A DNA stretch of 59,239 nt, from contig NZ_JNXT01000052.1 of assembly GCF_000716675.1 (NCBI RefSeq), positions 1-59,239 on the forward strand. Reading direction: 5' to 3'. Both the position numbers and the translations under genes were made by a program. The notes under the pieces are model-generated. The model did not search any database. It was not told the DNA's origin and was given only the letters and a program-made list of their open reading frames with translations. Source of the DNA: Streptomyces alboflavus (lineage in GTDB: Bacteria > Actinomycetota > Actinomycetes > Streptomycetales > Streptomycetaceae). Below are positions 19,182 through 27,753 of the stretch, piece after piece (position 1 is the first letter of the stretch; every line of letters begins with the position of its first letter).

Positions 19182-20906
19182 CTAGTAGTCCCCGCCGAGC
19201 ACGACCGACACGTCCGCGTTCGGGGCCGTCTTGCCCTTGCGGACCGCGCCGGTGGGCAGGCCGAGGGTCTTGGCGACCTCCTGTGCCTCCGCCTTCTTGC
19301 CCGCGTCGGCGTAGGTGACCTGCGACGATGCCGCCGAGGTGGCGGAGCCGCCGTCGACGAAGGTGTAGCCGCCGTTGACGAGTGCGATGCGGGCCTTCTC
19401 CGTGGAGTCCTTGTCGCCGGTGGCGTTGCGCACGCCGACCCGGACGGCCGCGCCCTGCTCGGGTCTCTTCACGGCGCCGCCGAGCACGTCCTTGACCACG
19501 CTGGTGCTGGCCTTCTCGGTCAGCGTCCCGTCGTCCTGGACGGGAAGGAGCGCGGTGGCGTAGTCGCCGCCCTTGGCGCGGTCGGCGAGCTTGGCGAGGA
19601 ACGTGCCGAGGTCCTTCTCCTTCAGCGACGGGTCGAGGATCTGCGCGAGCGACTGCACGGTGACGGTCGCGGCCTGCGGGTCGGACGACAGCTTGCGCAG
19701 CACGCCCTGCATGACCTGCCCGAACCGGGTGAGCTGCGCGGTCTCGGCCTCGCCGGAGGCGCGGTAGGTGGCGTAGGCGACGGCCATCGGCCCGCTGAGG
19801 GTCTGCTGCTCGCCCTTCTTGACGAGCGGCGCCTCGCCCTTCTTCTTCGCCTTCGGGTCGGGGACGTCGGCGTTGGTGTCGATGTCGATGTTGCCGACGA
19901 GTTCGACGAGGTTGTTGAGGTAGGGGGTGTCCAGGCGCCAGGTGCCCTCGACGTGGGTGCCGAGTGCGGTGTCGATCTCCTCGCGGGTGCCGGTCGAGCC
20001 GTCGTCCTCGACGGACTTGGCGAGCGTCGTCGCGCTGCCGTCGTCGCCGGTCAGGGCCAGGGAGTCAGGGAGCAGGACGGTGCTGCCGCGCTTGGTGGTG
20101 GTGTTGTTCACGAGCAGCGCCGTGGAGGTGCCGCCGCCCTTGGTGTTGTGCAGGTGGACGACGATCACGTCGCGCTTCTGGGGGCCCGCGGCGGCCTGCT
20201 CGCCGGACTTCTCGTCCGAGCTGCCGGGCAGCTTGCCCGCGGACCACAGATAGCCGGCGCCGCCGACGACGGCCAGCGCGAGCATGGCGACCAGGGCGAC
20301 CACGCGCGAGCGCCCGCGCCGCTTGGCCTCCTCGCGGCGCTCGGTGCGGCTCTCGGTGAACTTGAGCCAGTCGATGACGTCTTCGGATTCCTCGTCCGGT
20401 TCCTCTATGAACGAGAACTGCTCGGTGCGGTACTCGGGCGCTTCACCGCCCTCGTGCGGCCGCTCCGGCCCGGCTTCCTTCTCCGGGGAAGGCTGTGGGG
20501 ACTGCTGTGGCGACTGTTGCGGGTACGACGGCTGTTGATACGCGGGCTGCTGCGGCTGCTGATGCGCCTGGGGCTGGGGCTGGGGCTGGTAAGACTGCTG
20601 CTGCGGAACCCACCCGGTCTGCTCCCGGGTGTCGTACGCCGACGGCGGCACCGCCGCCTGCTGCCCGGTCGAGCCCTCCGCCGCGTACGGGTCGTAGCCG
20701 TACCCCTGCGGCTGCTGCTGCGGGGCGTACGTGTCGTAGCCGGGCGCCGCCTGCGGGGGCACCTGGGGCTGCTGTTGCACCAGTTGGTACACCGGCCGCC
20801 CGTACTCGTCGTACCCGACGACCTCGTACTGGTCCGCCGCGTCACCCGCGTACTGACCCGCATACGGGTCCTGGCCCGCGTAGGGGTCGTACTGTCGGTC
20901 GTTCAC
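19182..20906 (-). CDS. LCP-like (LytR-CpsA-Psr) membrane protein with LytR C-terminal domain
   Basis: 574 aa from GTG 20906, preceded by GAGAGGGG. Residues 1-150 are a Gln/Tyr/Pro-rich cytoplasmic tail (DPYAGQDPYAGQ and many QQQ). One membrane helix lies near 220 (RVVALVAMLALAVVGGAGYL). Outside the membrane is an LCP-type domain (from KRDVIVVHLHN) and a LytR_C domain at the end (VRVGVRNATG, TYADAGKKAEAQEVAKTLG). LCP enzymes transfer wall polymers from lipid carriers to peptidoglycan. The usual arginine-rich active-site signature is degenerate here (YRASGEAETAQLTRFGQ), so catalysis is uncertain. It lies 16 bp downstream of nadD. Confidence 0.8.
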   Translation of the reverse strand: MNDRQYDPYAGQDPYAGQYAGDAADQYEVVGYDEYGRPVYQLVQQQPQVPPQAAPGYDTYAPQQQPQGYGYDPYAAEGSTGQQAAVPPSAYDTREQTGWVPQQQSYQPQPQPQAHQQPQQPAYQQPSYPQQSPQQSPQPSPEKEAGPERPHEGGEAPEYRTEQFSFIEEPDEESEDVIDWLKFTESRTERREEAKRRGRSRVVALVAMLALAVVGGAGYLWSAGKLPGSSDEKSGEQAAAGPQKRDVIVVHLHNTKGGGTSTALLVNNTTTKRGSTVLLPDSLALTGDDGSATTLAKSVEDDGSTGTREEIDTALGTHVEGTWRLDTPYLNNLVELVGNIDIDTNADVPDPKAKKKGEAPLVKKGEQQTLSGPMAVAYATYRASGEAETAQLTRFGQVMQGVLRKLSSDPQAATVTVQSLAQILDPSLKEKDLGTFLAKLADRAKGGDYATALLPVQDDGTLTEKASTSVVKDVLGGAVKRPEQGAAVRVGVRNATGDKDSTEKARIALVNGGYTFVDGGSATSAASSQVTYADAGKKAEAQEVAKTLGLPTGAVRKGKTAPNADVSVVLGGDY

Positions 20907-20922
20907 CGGTGCCCCTCTCGGC

Positions 20923-21558
20923 TCAGTCGCCGCGGTACAGCTCGCGCTTGTCGATATAACGCACCACACCGTCGGGTACCAGGTACCAGACGGGGTCCCC
21001 CTTGGCGACTCGCGTACGGCAGTCCGTGGACGAGATCGCCAGGGCCGGTACCTCCACGAAGGAGACGCCGCCCTCGGGCAGGCCGGGGTCGGCCAGGGTG
21101 TGGCCGGGCCGGGTGACGCCGATGAAGTGCGCCAGCGAGAACAGCTCTTCGGTGTCGCGCCAGGTGAGGATCTGGCCGAGCGCGTCGGCGCCCGTGATGA
21201 AGAAGAGGTCGGTCTCGGGGTTGAGGCGGCGCAGATCGCGCAGGGTGTCCGTGGTGTACGTGGCGCCGCCGCGGTCGATGTCGATGCGGCTGACCGAGAA
21301 CTGCGGGTTCTCGGCGGTCGCGATGACCGTCATCAGATAGCGGTCCTCGGCCGGCGAGACCTTCTTGTCGCTCTTCTGCCACGGCTGCCCGGTCGGCACG
21401 AACACGACCTCGTCGAGGTGGAACTGCGCGGCGACCTCACTGGCCGCCACCAGGTGTCCGTGGTGGATCGGGTCGAACGTTCCGCCCATGACGCCGAGTC
21501 GGCGCTTGGCGGTGCTGGCCGGTCCTGAGCCCGGGCCGCCCTGCGGGCCGGTAGGCAT
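20923..21558 (-). CDS. nadD: Nicotinate-nucleotide adenylyltransferase
   Basis: 211 aa. ATG 21558 is chosen because GGAG lies 8 nt upstream; ATG 21573 is possible. The nucleotidyltransferase motif [13 protein letters not shown] and the [10 protein letters not shown] motif near the C-terminus are both present. It transfers AMP from ATP to nicotinate mononucleotide to give deamido-NAD in cytosolic NAD synthesis. A short Gly/Pro-rich leader of about 20 residues precedes the core. Confidence 0.96.
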   Translation of the reverse strand: MPTGPQGGPGSGPASTAKRRLGVMGGTFDPIHHGHLVAASEVAAQFHLDEVVFVPTGQPWQKSDKKVSPAEDRYLMTVIATAENPQFSVSRIDIDRGGATYTTDTLRDLRRLNPETDLFFITGADALGQILTWRDTEELFSLAHFIGVTRPGHTLADPGLPEGGVSFVEVPALAISSTDCRTRVAKGDPVWYLVPDGVVRYIDKRELYRGD

Positions 21559-21641
21559 GTCCTGCTCTCCCATGCGTGCAGACACTACCGGCCCCGCCGA
21601 CAGGCCCAGGTCTCAGCCGTCCGGGGCCCGGCGGGGACGGC

Positions 21642-21806
21642 TCAGCGGTCGCGGTTGAAGCGGGTGGTGATCCAGAGCAGCAGGAGCAGCACGACGAGGG
21701 CGCCGCCGCCGGTGACGTAGGGGCTGATGCTCGCGTGCTCGTCGGTGTGCTCGCCGCCCTCGGAGGCGAGAGTGACCAGCTGGGCGGCGGTGCTGTGGAG
21801 GCTCAT
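21642..21806 (-). CDS. Small single-pass membrane protein, 54 aa
   Basis: MSLHSTAAQLVTLASEGGEH begins a 54-residue frame with one helix (GGGALVVLLLLLWIT) and a basic end TTRFNRDR. It is upstream of and in the same direction as nadD. Similar short proteins with an acidic/His-containing outside and a TTRFNRDR-like tail are common beside nadD in Streptomyces. Function unknown. Confidence 0.7.
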   Translation of the reverse strand: MSLHSTAAQLVTLASEGGEHTDEHASISPYVTGGGALVVLLLLLWITTRFNRDR

Positions 21807-21913
21807 CGTCAGCAGGACCTATCCGGTATGGGATCGGGGTAAAGACTCGGGGCCCATCGTATGCGGGCGCCCGGCCGCCGATCACGCCGACTCCGCCGTT
21901 GCGGTACGTGGCG

Positions 21914-22201
21914 TCAGGCGTCGCGGCCGTCGGCGTCGGCGGGCGCGCGGTCCTCGCCGTCGCTCCCCCGGCCGTCGCGGGAGCCGTCCCCGGCGGCCCG
22001 GGAATCATCGCCGACGGCCCGGGAACCATCCGCGGACCCCTGCGCGTTCCCCTGTCGATAGCCCCGCAGCAGCAGCCACGCCGCCAGGACGCAGCCCACC
22101 ACCATCACGATCAGCACGACACGGAGCAGGTTGCCCGGGCCCTGCTTCTCGGCCGCCTCGGCGGCCAGGTCGAGGGCTCGGCTTGCGGAGATGTGCTCCA
22201 T
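21914..22201 (-). CDS. Small membrane protein, 95 aa, unknown function
   Basis: ATG 22201 has a clear AAGGAG 9 nt upstream. One membrane helix (VVLIVMVVGCVLAAWLLL) lies at about residues 28-45, followed by a Gly/Asp/Arg-rich tail with repeated DGSR or DDSR elements. It is divergent from the M48 protease gene, with about 100 bp between them. Confidence 0.65.
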   Translation of the reverse strand: MEHISASRALDLAAEAAEKQGPGNLLRVVLIVMVVGCVLAAWLLLRGYRQGNAQGSADGSRAVGDDSRAAGDGSRDGRGSDGEDRAPADADGRDA

Positions 22202-22302
22202 GGCGGATGACTCCTTCTGTGTGCTGCCCTGTCACGGTATCTCCGCCTAGGCTGGGCCCCACCTCGGGGGCAGGAATGAGGACAAGACATGGGGGATGCG
22301 GC

Positions 22303-23445
22303 ATGACCGACGGCAACCACAACGGCGCGGGGGACGGACAGGAGAACGTGCCGAGCCGGCAGCGCAGGCGCTTCCCCGGCATCTCCTCGCGGGCGTACGA
22401 GCACCCGGCGGACCGCTCGGCCCTGGTGGCCCTGCGCAAGCTGAGCGGCTTCGACACGGTCTTCAAGGCCCTCAGCGGGCTGCTGCCCGAGCGCAGCCTG
22501 CGCCTGCTGTTCCTCTCGGACTCGGTGCGGGTGTCCGACGCCCAGTTCGCGCACCTGCACACGATGCTGCGGGACGCCTGTTACATCCTGGACCTGGAGA
22601 AGGTCCCCGCGATGTACGTCCAGCAGGACCCCAAGCCGAACGCCATGTGCATCGGCCTGGACGAGCCGATCATCGTCGTGACGACGGGCCTGGTCGAGCT
22701 GCTCGACGAGGAGGAGTTGCGCGCGGTGGTGGGCCACGAGGTGGGCCACGCCCTCTCCGGCCACTCCGTGTACCGCACGATCCTGCTGTTCCTCACCAAC
22801 CTCGCCCTGAAGGTCGCGTGGATCCCGCTGGGCAATGTCGCGATCATGGCGATCGTGACGGCGCTGCGCGAGTGGTTCCGCAAGTCCGAGCTGTCCGCGG
22901 ACCGTGCGGGCCTGCTGGTCGGCCAGGACCTGCAGGCGTCGATGCGCGGCCTGATGAAGATCGCGGGCGGTAACCACCTGCACGAGATGAACGTGGACGC
23001 GTTCCTGGAGCAGGCCGAGGAGTACGAGGCGGGCGGCGACCTGCGCGACTCCGTCCTGAAGATCCTGAACGTGCTGCCGCGTTCGCACCCCTTCACCACC
23101 GTGCGCGCCGCCGAGCTGAAGAAGTGGGCCGCGACCCGCGACTACCAGCGGATCATGGACGGCCACTACCCGCGCCGCGAGGACGACAAGGACACGTCGG
23201 TCAGCGACTCCTTCCGCCAGTCCGCTTCGTCGTACGCGGAGAACGTCCGCACCAGCAAGGACCCGCTGATGAAGCTGGTCAACGACATCGCGGGCGGCGC
23301 GGGCGACCTGGGCGGCAAGCTGCGCGGGAAGTTCACCGGGCAGGGCGGCCAGAGTGGCCAGAGCGGTCAGGGCGGCCAGGGCAGCGGCGGCGGTGACGGC
23401 GGCTCCGCGTCCAACGGCTCGTCGGACCGCCCGTCCGACAACTAG
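22303..23445 (+). CDS. M48-family membrane metalloprotease
   Basis: 380 aa from ATG 22303. HEVGH in VVGHEVGHALSGH is the zinc-binding HExxH. The third ligand is likely the Glu of SELSADRAG. Hydrophobic segments flank the active site (YRTILLFLTNLALKVAWIPL, VAIMAIVTAL). The C-terminal 45 residues are Gly/Gln/Ser-rich and probably unstructured. M48 enzymes (HtpX/Ste24-like) degrade damaged membrane proteins. Confidence 0.9.
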   Translation: MTDGNHNGAGDGQENVPSRQRRRFPGISSRAYEHPADRSALVALRKLSGFDTVFKALSGLLPERSLRLLFLSDSVRVSDAQFAHLHTMLRDACYILDLEKVPAMYVQQDPKPNAMCIGLDEPIIVVTTGLVELLDEEELRAVVGHEVGHALSGHSVYRTILLFLTNLALKVAWIPLGNVAIMAIVTALREWFRKSELSADRAGLLVGQDLQASMRGLMKIAGGNHLHEMNVDAFLEQAEEYEAGGDLRDSVLKILNVLPRSHPFTTVRAAELKKWAATRDYQRIMDGHYPRREDDKDTSVSDSFRQSASSYAENVRTSKDPLMKLVNDIAGGAGDLGGKLRGKFTGQGGQSGQSGQGGQGSGGGDGGSASNGSSDRPSDN

Positions 23446-23512
23446 CCCGACCGCCCGTCCGACAACTAAACCCGACCGCCCGTCGGACAGCGGCCCCGAC
23501 CGGCCGTCCGGC
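23425..23512. repeat. 24-25-bp tandem repeat, about 4 copies, across the M48 stop
   Basis: GACCGCCCGTCCGACAACTA recurs at 23425 and 23449, then with changes at 23474 and 23498. The first copy encodes the last residues DRPSDN and the stop codon of the protease gene. Confidence 0.8.
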
Positions 23513-23524
23513 ACCGGGCCGTGC

Positions 23525-24589
23525 TCACAGCGAAGGCTGGGCGGACCCCGCGAGGGTCCCGCACAGCGCCGTGGCGTCCCCCGTCGCATAGGGGTCGGTG
23601 CCCGCGGGGCCGCCCGCCTTCGCCTTCTCGCCCGCGAGCAGCGGCCTCAGCTGCCGGGTGGTGTCGGCGGCACAGGCGAGCGGCCCCGCCTGGACGTAGG
23701 ACGCGAGCAGCTCGGCCTGGTGCATGCGCAGGTCGTCGCGGTCGAAGCGGAAGTGCAACTCGCGCCGGACGGTGAACAGGGAGGCCGGTGCGCGGGCGTC
23801 CGCGCGGGCCGGGCGCAGCGCGTAGACGAAGGTGTGGTCCGAGGCGACCTCGAGGGTGTCCTTGTCGGTCTCGGAGGCGCGCAGGCTGCCCTGGACGCGC
23901 ACGCCGGGGTCGGCGAGCGCCGTCCGGGCCTGGTCGAAGCGTACGAGCCAGCCGGTGGGGGCGTGCCGTCCGTCGGCTGCGGGGTGCCTGAAGCTGCGGT
24001 CGAACTGGTCGAGCTGGCCGGGGTCGAGCAGGATGCGGGCGGGGCGCACGGCGCGCCCCATGAGCACCTCGGGGTCGAGCGAGGACTGTACGAGGTAGTC
24101 CTTGGCGGTGGCGAGCGCGGAGACGACCTGGCCCTCGGAGAAGTGGTCGGTGCGGCGGGCGGCGGGCAGGTTGATGCCGCCGGCGCCGACGCGGAACTGC
24201 GCCGCGGGGCTCTTGGCGAACAGGTCGGGGATCTTCGCGGAGCCGGGCACGCGGCCCTGGGGGGCGAGCGGTATGACGGTCATCCGCAGGGGGTCGGGGC
24301 GTTTGGCGGCCGGGGTGCCGTACGGGTGGCGTACGCCCATGTAGATCGCGGTGCCGAAGGCGACGGCGATGAGGACGACGAGGACGACGACCTGCCGGGA
24401 GAGGCGGCGGTGGGGGGTGGGCCTGCGGCGCACGGCGCGCGCGTGGTCGCCCATGCGTTCCCGCGCGGAGAATTCCTGCAGTCGCGCAGCGCGCACGAAC
24501 GACTCGTCGAAGACGACGGATCGGTACTCGTCCTCACCACCGGGAGCGCCCTCGGGTGTCCCCGCAGGTGGTTCTCCTGGCCCGCCCAT
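23525..24589 (-). CDS. Single-pass membrane protein with FVRAA motif (A)
   Basis: 354 aa from ATG 24589. A cytoplasmic N-terminus carries YRSVVFDESFVRAARLQEF then SARER. A basic patch and one helix (VVVLVVLIAVAFGTAIYMG, about residues 67-85) follow. The outer domain of about 260 residues has no family I recognise; it includes RTDHFSEGQVVSALATAKDY and RRELHFRFDRDDLRMHQAEL, and two Cys near the C-terminus (LACAADTT, ALCGTLAG) that could form a disulfide. The N-terminal motif is shared with the next gene upstream (24736-25380). Probably an actinobacterial envelope protein. Confidence 0.8.
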   Translation of the reverse strand: MGGPGEPPAGTPEGAPGGEDEYRSVVFDESFVRAARLQEFSARERMGDHARAVRRRPTPHRRLSRQVVVLVVLIAVAFGTAIYMGVRHPYGTPAAKRPDPLRMTVIPLAPQGRVPGSAKIPDLFAKSPAAQFRVGAGGINLPAARRTDHFSEGQVVSALATAKDYLVQSSLDPEVLMGRAVRPARILLDPGQLDQFDRSFRHPAADGRHAPTGWLVRFDQARTALADPGVRVQGSLRASETDKDTLEVASDHTFVYALRPARADARAPASLFTVRRELHFRFDRDDLRMHQAELLASYVQAGPLACAADTTRQLRPLLAGEKAKAGGPAGTDPYATGDATALCGTLAGSAQPSL

Positions 24590-24735
24590 ACCTTCAGGGT
24601 AGGTCTCCGGGCCCTCAGGTAAACGCCCTGGTACACGACAACTTCTGACAACTCCTCACGCATGTCGCCCAGTTGGGAGCGCCGGTGTGCGCGGGCGGTC
24701 GTGGTGGGTCCGGCCTGGGCGGATGCGCCCGGCGT

Positions 24736-25380
24736 TCAGGGCGTGCGGGGTTCGGCGGGGACCGGGGACTGGCCGAACTCCGCCGACGCGGAGGGGCTGG
24801 CGGCGTCGCCGGGGCCCGCGTTCTGTTCGACCTCCGTGGTGGCGGGCGGGGGTATGCGGTCCTGGCGGCCGGACGACGCGCCCCGGTACACCGCGGCGAA
24901 GGCGAAGGCCACCATGCCTATGCCGAGCAGGAGGGCGAGCATCCAGGCCACCGGGCGGTGCCAGCGGACCTTGGGGCCACGGCGGCCGTAGCGCCCGCGG
25001 CGGTCCTCGAGGAACTCCGGGTCGCCGAGGCCGTCGTAGTTGTCGGGGTCGTCGGGGTCGTCGGGGTCGCCGTCGCGGCCGAACTCGTCGCTTCGGTAGC
25101 CCTCGTAGGGGTAGTCGTCGCCGTCGTCGTCGGGTCCCGAGCCGTGGGGGCCGCGGCGGCGGGCGCGGCCCCTGCGGGCCTCGGCCTCGGACGCCTCGGC
25201 GCGTGCCTGGGCGGCGGCGAGCAGCCGCTCCACCGCGGTGGGCTCATGGATCTCGGCGGCGCGCACGAAATCCTCGTCGAAGACCACGGAGGCGAACTCT
25301 TCGTCCGCACCCCCGTGGTCGCGGTCGTCGTCGGGTTCCCAGCCGTCGGGAAACGGCGAACCCCCCACGTCCTCCGGCAC
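24736..25380 (-). CDS. Single-pass membrane protein with FVRAA motif (B)
   Basis: 214 aa from GTG 25380. The N-terminus carries FASVVFDEDFVRAAEIHEPT then AVERL, closely matching the neighbouring 354-aa protein. An acidic Asp/Pro-rich stretch follows, encoded by GTCGGGGTC microrepeats, then basic RRGRYGRRGPKVRWHRP and one helix (VAWMLALLLGIGMVAFAFAAV). The outer tail is only about 45 Ser/Pro/Ala-rich residues. It lacks the large outer domain of its neighbour. Function unknown. Confidence 0.78.
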   Translation of the reverse strand: MPEDVGGSPFPDGWEPDDDRDHGGADEEFASVVFDEDFVRAAEIHEPTAVERLLAAAQARAEASEAEARRGRARRRGPHGSGPDDDGDDYPYEGYRSDEFGRDGDPDDPDDPDNYDGLGDPEFLEDRRGRYGRRGPKVRWHRPVAWMLALLLGIGMVAFAFAAVYRGASSGRQDRIPPPATTEVEQNAGPGDAASPSASAEFGQSPVPAEPRTP

Positions 25381-25503
25381 CCGTCCAGCGTAGACCTGGA
25401 CGGGGCAATTTGGGCAGACGCAGAGGCGATTCGGGGGTTGTGACCCTCAACGCCCCACTACCCCGCGGCGGTCACGCGACGTGACGCGCGCCGTGTGCGA
25501 CGG

Positions 25504-26787
25504 TCACCGGACGTGGCCGTCGCCGGTCACGATGTACTTGGTGGAGGTGAGCTCGGGGAGCCCCATGGGGCCGCGGGCGTGCAGCTTCTGGGTGGAGATG
25601 CCGATCTCGGCGCCGAAGCCGAACTGGCCGCCGTCGGTGAAGCGGGTGGAGGCGTTCACGGCGACCGTGGTGGAGTCCACGAGCTGGGTGAAGCGGCGCG
25701 CGGCCGCTTGCGAGGTGGTGACGATGGCCTCGGTGTGCCCGGAGGTCCACAGCCGGATGTGCTCGACGGCCTGTTCGAGGGAGTCGACGACGGCGGCGGC
25801 GATGTCGTACGAGAGGTACTCGGTCTCCCAGTCCTCGGTGGTCGCGGGGACGACGGTGGCTTTGGAGCCGGGGGCGTACGTCTGGACGCGTTCGTCGGCG
25901 TGGACGGTGACGCCGGCGTCGGCGAGGGCGTCGAGGGCGCGGGGCAGGAAGGCGTCGGCGATGTCGGCGTGGACGAGGAGGGTCTCGGCGGCGTTGCAGA
26001 CGCTGACGCGCTGGGCCTTGGAGTTGACGAGGATGTCGACGGCCATGTCGAGGTCGGCGTGCGCGTCGACGTAGACGTGGCAGTTGCCGGTGCCGGTCTC
26101 GATGACGGGGACCGTGGACTCCTCGACGACGGTCCTGATCAGGGAGGCGCCGCCGCGCGGGATGAGGACGTCGACGAGGCCGCGGGCGCGCATCAGTTCG
26201 CGGACGGACTCGCGGCTCTCGCCGGGGACGAGCTGGACGGCGTCGGCGGGCAGTCCGGCGCCGTGCACGGCGTCGCGCAGGACCCGGACGAGGGCGGTGT
26301 TGGACTCGTACGCGGAGGAGGAGCCGCGCAGGAGCACCGCGTTGCCGGACTTCAGGCAGAGCGCGGCGGCGTCGACGGTGACGTTCGGGCGGGCCTCGTA
26401 GATGATGCCGACGACGCCGAGGGGGACGCGGACCTGGCGCAGGTCGATGCCGTTGGGCAGCGTGGAGCCGCGGACGACCTCGCCGACGGGGTCGGGCAGG
26501 GCGACGACGTGGCGGACGTCGGCGGCGATGGCGCGGACGCGTTCGGGGGTGAGGGTGAGGCGGTCGACGATCGCCTCGCTGGTGCCGGCCTCGCGGGCCT
26601 TCGCGATGTCCTTGGCGTTGGCCGCCACGATCTCCGCGGTGCGCACTTCGAGGGCGTCGGCGATGGCGAGCAGCGCGTCGTCCTTCTCGGCGCGCGGCAG
26701 CGGCGCGAGGGTGGCCGCGGCGGCGCGGGACCGGTAGGCGGCCTGGGCGACCGGGGACATGTTGTCGTAGGGCGAGAGCGCGGTCAT
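25504..26787 (-). CDS. proA: Gamma-glutamyl phosphate reductase
   Basis: 427 aa from ATG 26787. ALDH-fold enzyme with catalytic Cys in [14 protein letters not shown], the NADPH-site segment [16 protein letters not shown], and the C-terminal [19 protein letters not shown]. It reduces gamma-glutamyl phosphate to glutamate semialdehyde in proline synthesis. It is separated from proB by a small unknown gene. Confidence 0.97.
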   Translation of the reverse strand: MTALSPYDNMSPVAQAAYRSRAAAATLAPLPRAEKDDALLAIADALEVRTAEIVAANAKDIAKAREAGTSEAIVDRLTLTPERVRAIAADVRHVVALPDPVGEVVRGSTLPNGIDLRQVRVPLGVVGIIYEARPNVTVDAAALCLKSGNAVLLRGSSSAYESNTALVRVLRDAVHGAGLPADAVQLVPGESRESVRELMRARGLVDVLIPRGGASLIRTVVEESTVPVIETGTGNCHVYVDAHADLDMAVDILVNSKAQRVSVCNAAETLLVHADIADAFLPRALDALADAGVTVHADERVQTYAPGSKATVVPATTEDWETEYLSYDIAAAVVDSLEQAVEHIRLWTSGHTEAIVTTSQAAARRFTQLVDSTTVAVNASTRFTDGGQFGFGAEIGISTQKLHARGPMGLPELTSTKYIVTGDGHVR

Positions 26788-26879
26788 GAGGGCAGCGTAG
26801 CCTCGCGCCGGCGGGCGTCCAGCGGGTGTTCCGCTCCGCGAGATGTGACTGGTTTCGACCGCAGCTGCGTAATGCCCCG

Positions 26880-26970
26880 TGTCCTTACGGCTGCGGGTGC
26901 GTCGTGGCTGGGCGCGCCCACGCGGCGGAGCCGCATGCCAGGCACAGCCCCGCGCCCCTTGCAGGGGCGC
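26880..26970. repeat. Streptomyces-type intergenic palindromic repeat
   Basis: This GC-rich element begins TTACGGCTGCGGGTGCG and ends with a perfect 7-bp hairpin GCGCCCC-TTGCA-GGGGCGC (26952-26970). It sits between the proA start and the upstream gene and could also act as a terminator for that gene. This type of element is widespread in streptomycete intergenic DNA. Confidence 0.6.
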
Positions 26971-26984
26971 CTTCCCCGAGGCAG

Positions 26985-27488
26985 TCAGAACGGGTGGACG
27001 CCTACCGGGGTCGCGGGCAGGGGCCCGTACCCCTCCGCGATCCGGTGGTGATACGTGTCGCGGTCGATGACTTCGAGCCCGACGATCTCCCAGGGCGGCA
27101 GCTGCGCGCTCTGCCGGTGCTCGCCCCACAGGCGCAGCGCGACCGCGGCGGCGTCGTGCAGGTCACGGGCCTCTTCCCAGTAGCGGATCTCCGCGTGGTC
27201 CTGGGCGTAGCGGCTGGTGAGCAGGAAGGGATGGTCGTGGGCGAGCTGCTCCAGGCCGCGGCGGACCTCCTGGAGGGGGGCCTTGGCGCCGGAGACGCTC
27301 AGCGTGACGTGCCAGAGGCGGGGTGCGTCGGCCGGCTCGCCGCCGTCGCCGTCCCGCGCCTGGCGCTCGCGTGCCTCCCGGTCGTGGCCCTCGGCCGCGT
27401 CGCCGCCGTACGCCGCCCCCGCGGCGACGCTCGTCAGCGCGCGCTCAGCCGACCCGCGGGACGCCGCCCCTGGGCGCACTCGTCTCAC
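26985..27488 (-). CDS. Conserved hypothetical protein between proA and proB
   Basis: 167 aa. GTG 27488 is chosen because AAGGAGG lies 5 nt upstream; a TTG at 27503 extends the frame. The first about 55 residues are low complexity. The second half is a compact domain: [41 protein letters not shown], and [16 protein letters not shown]. Its position beside proA and proB is recurrent in Streptomyces, to my recollection, but I know no function. Confidence 0.8.
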   Translation of the reverse strand: MRRVRPGAASRGSAERALTSVAAGAAYGGDAAEGHDREARERQARDGDGGEPADAPRLWHVTLSVSGAKAPLQEVRRGLEQLAHDHPFLLTSRYAQDHAEIRYWEEARDLHDAAAVALRLWGEHRQSAQLPPWEIVGLEVIDRDTYHHRIAEGYGPLPATPVGVHPF

Positions 27489-27753
27489 GACGGCCTCCTT
27501 CAACCAGTGGTGGTGCGGATATGCAACGGTCGTGCGGAACTGCCTTGCAACAAAGTTGAGCAGGACAAGCGGTCCCGCGGGGCGGTTTTGCGGAGTTTCA
27601 CCTCGGGCGAGCCAGCCGTGACCCGGCGTTCGCGCCTGTTTTCGGCCTGATTTGCGCTGGTGTCGCCGAGGCGGGCGGGACTAGGGGTGCACCGTCGGGC
27701 GGGGTGGATGGTGCACGGCCCCGCGAGGTGGTGGTGCACGGCCTCGGAATGCT
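27489..27753. other. Region between proB and the small hypothetical gene
   Basis: 265 bp without a supported gene. Three GTGCAC palindromes in similar contexts (27686-27743, for example GGTGCACGGCC twice) lie just beyond the proB stop. The interval must hold the promoter of the small gene, but no clear hexamers were found. Confidence 0.4.
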
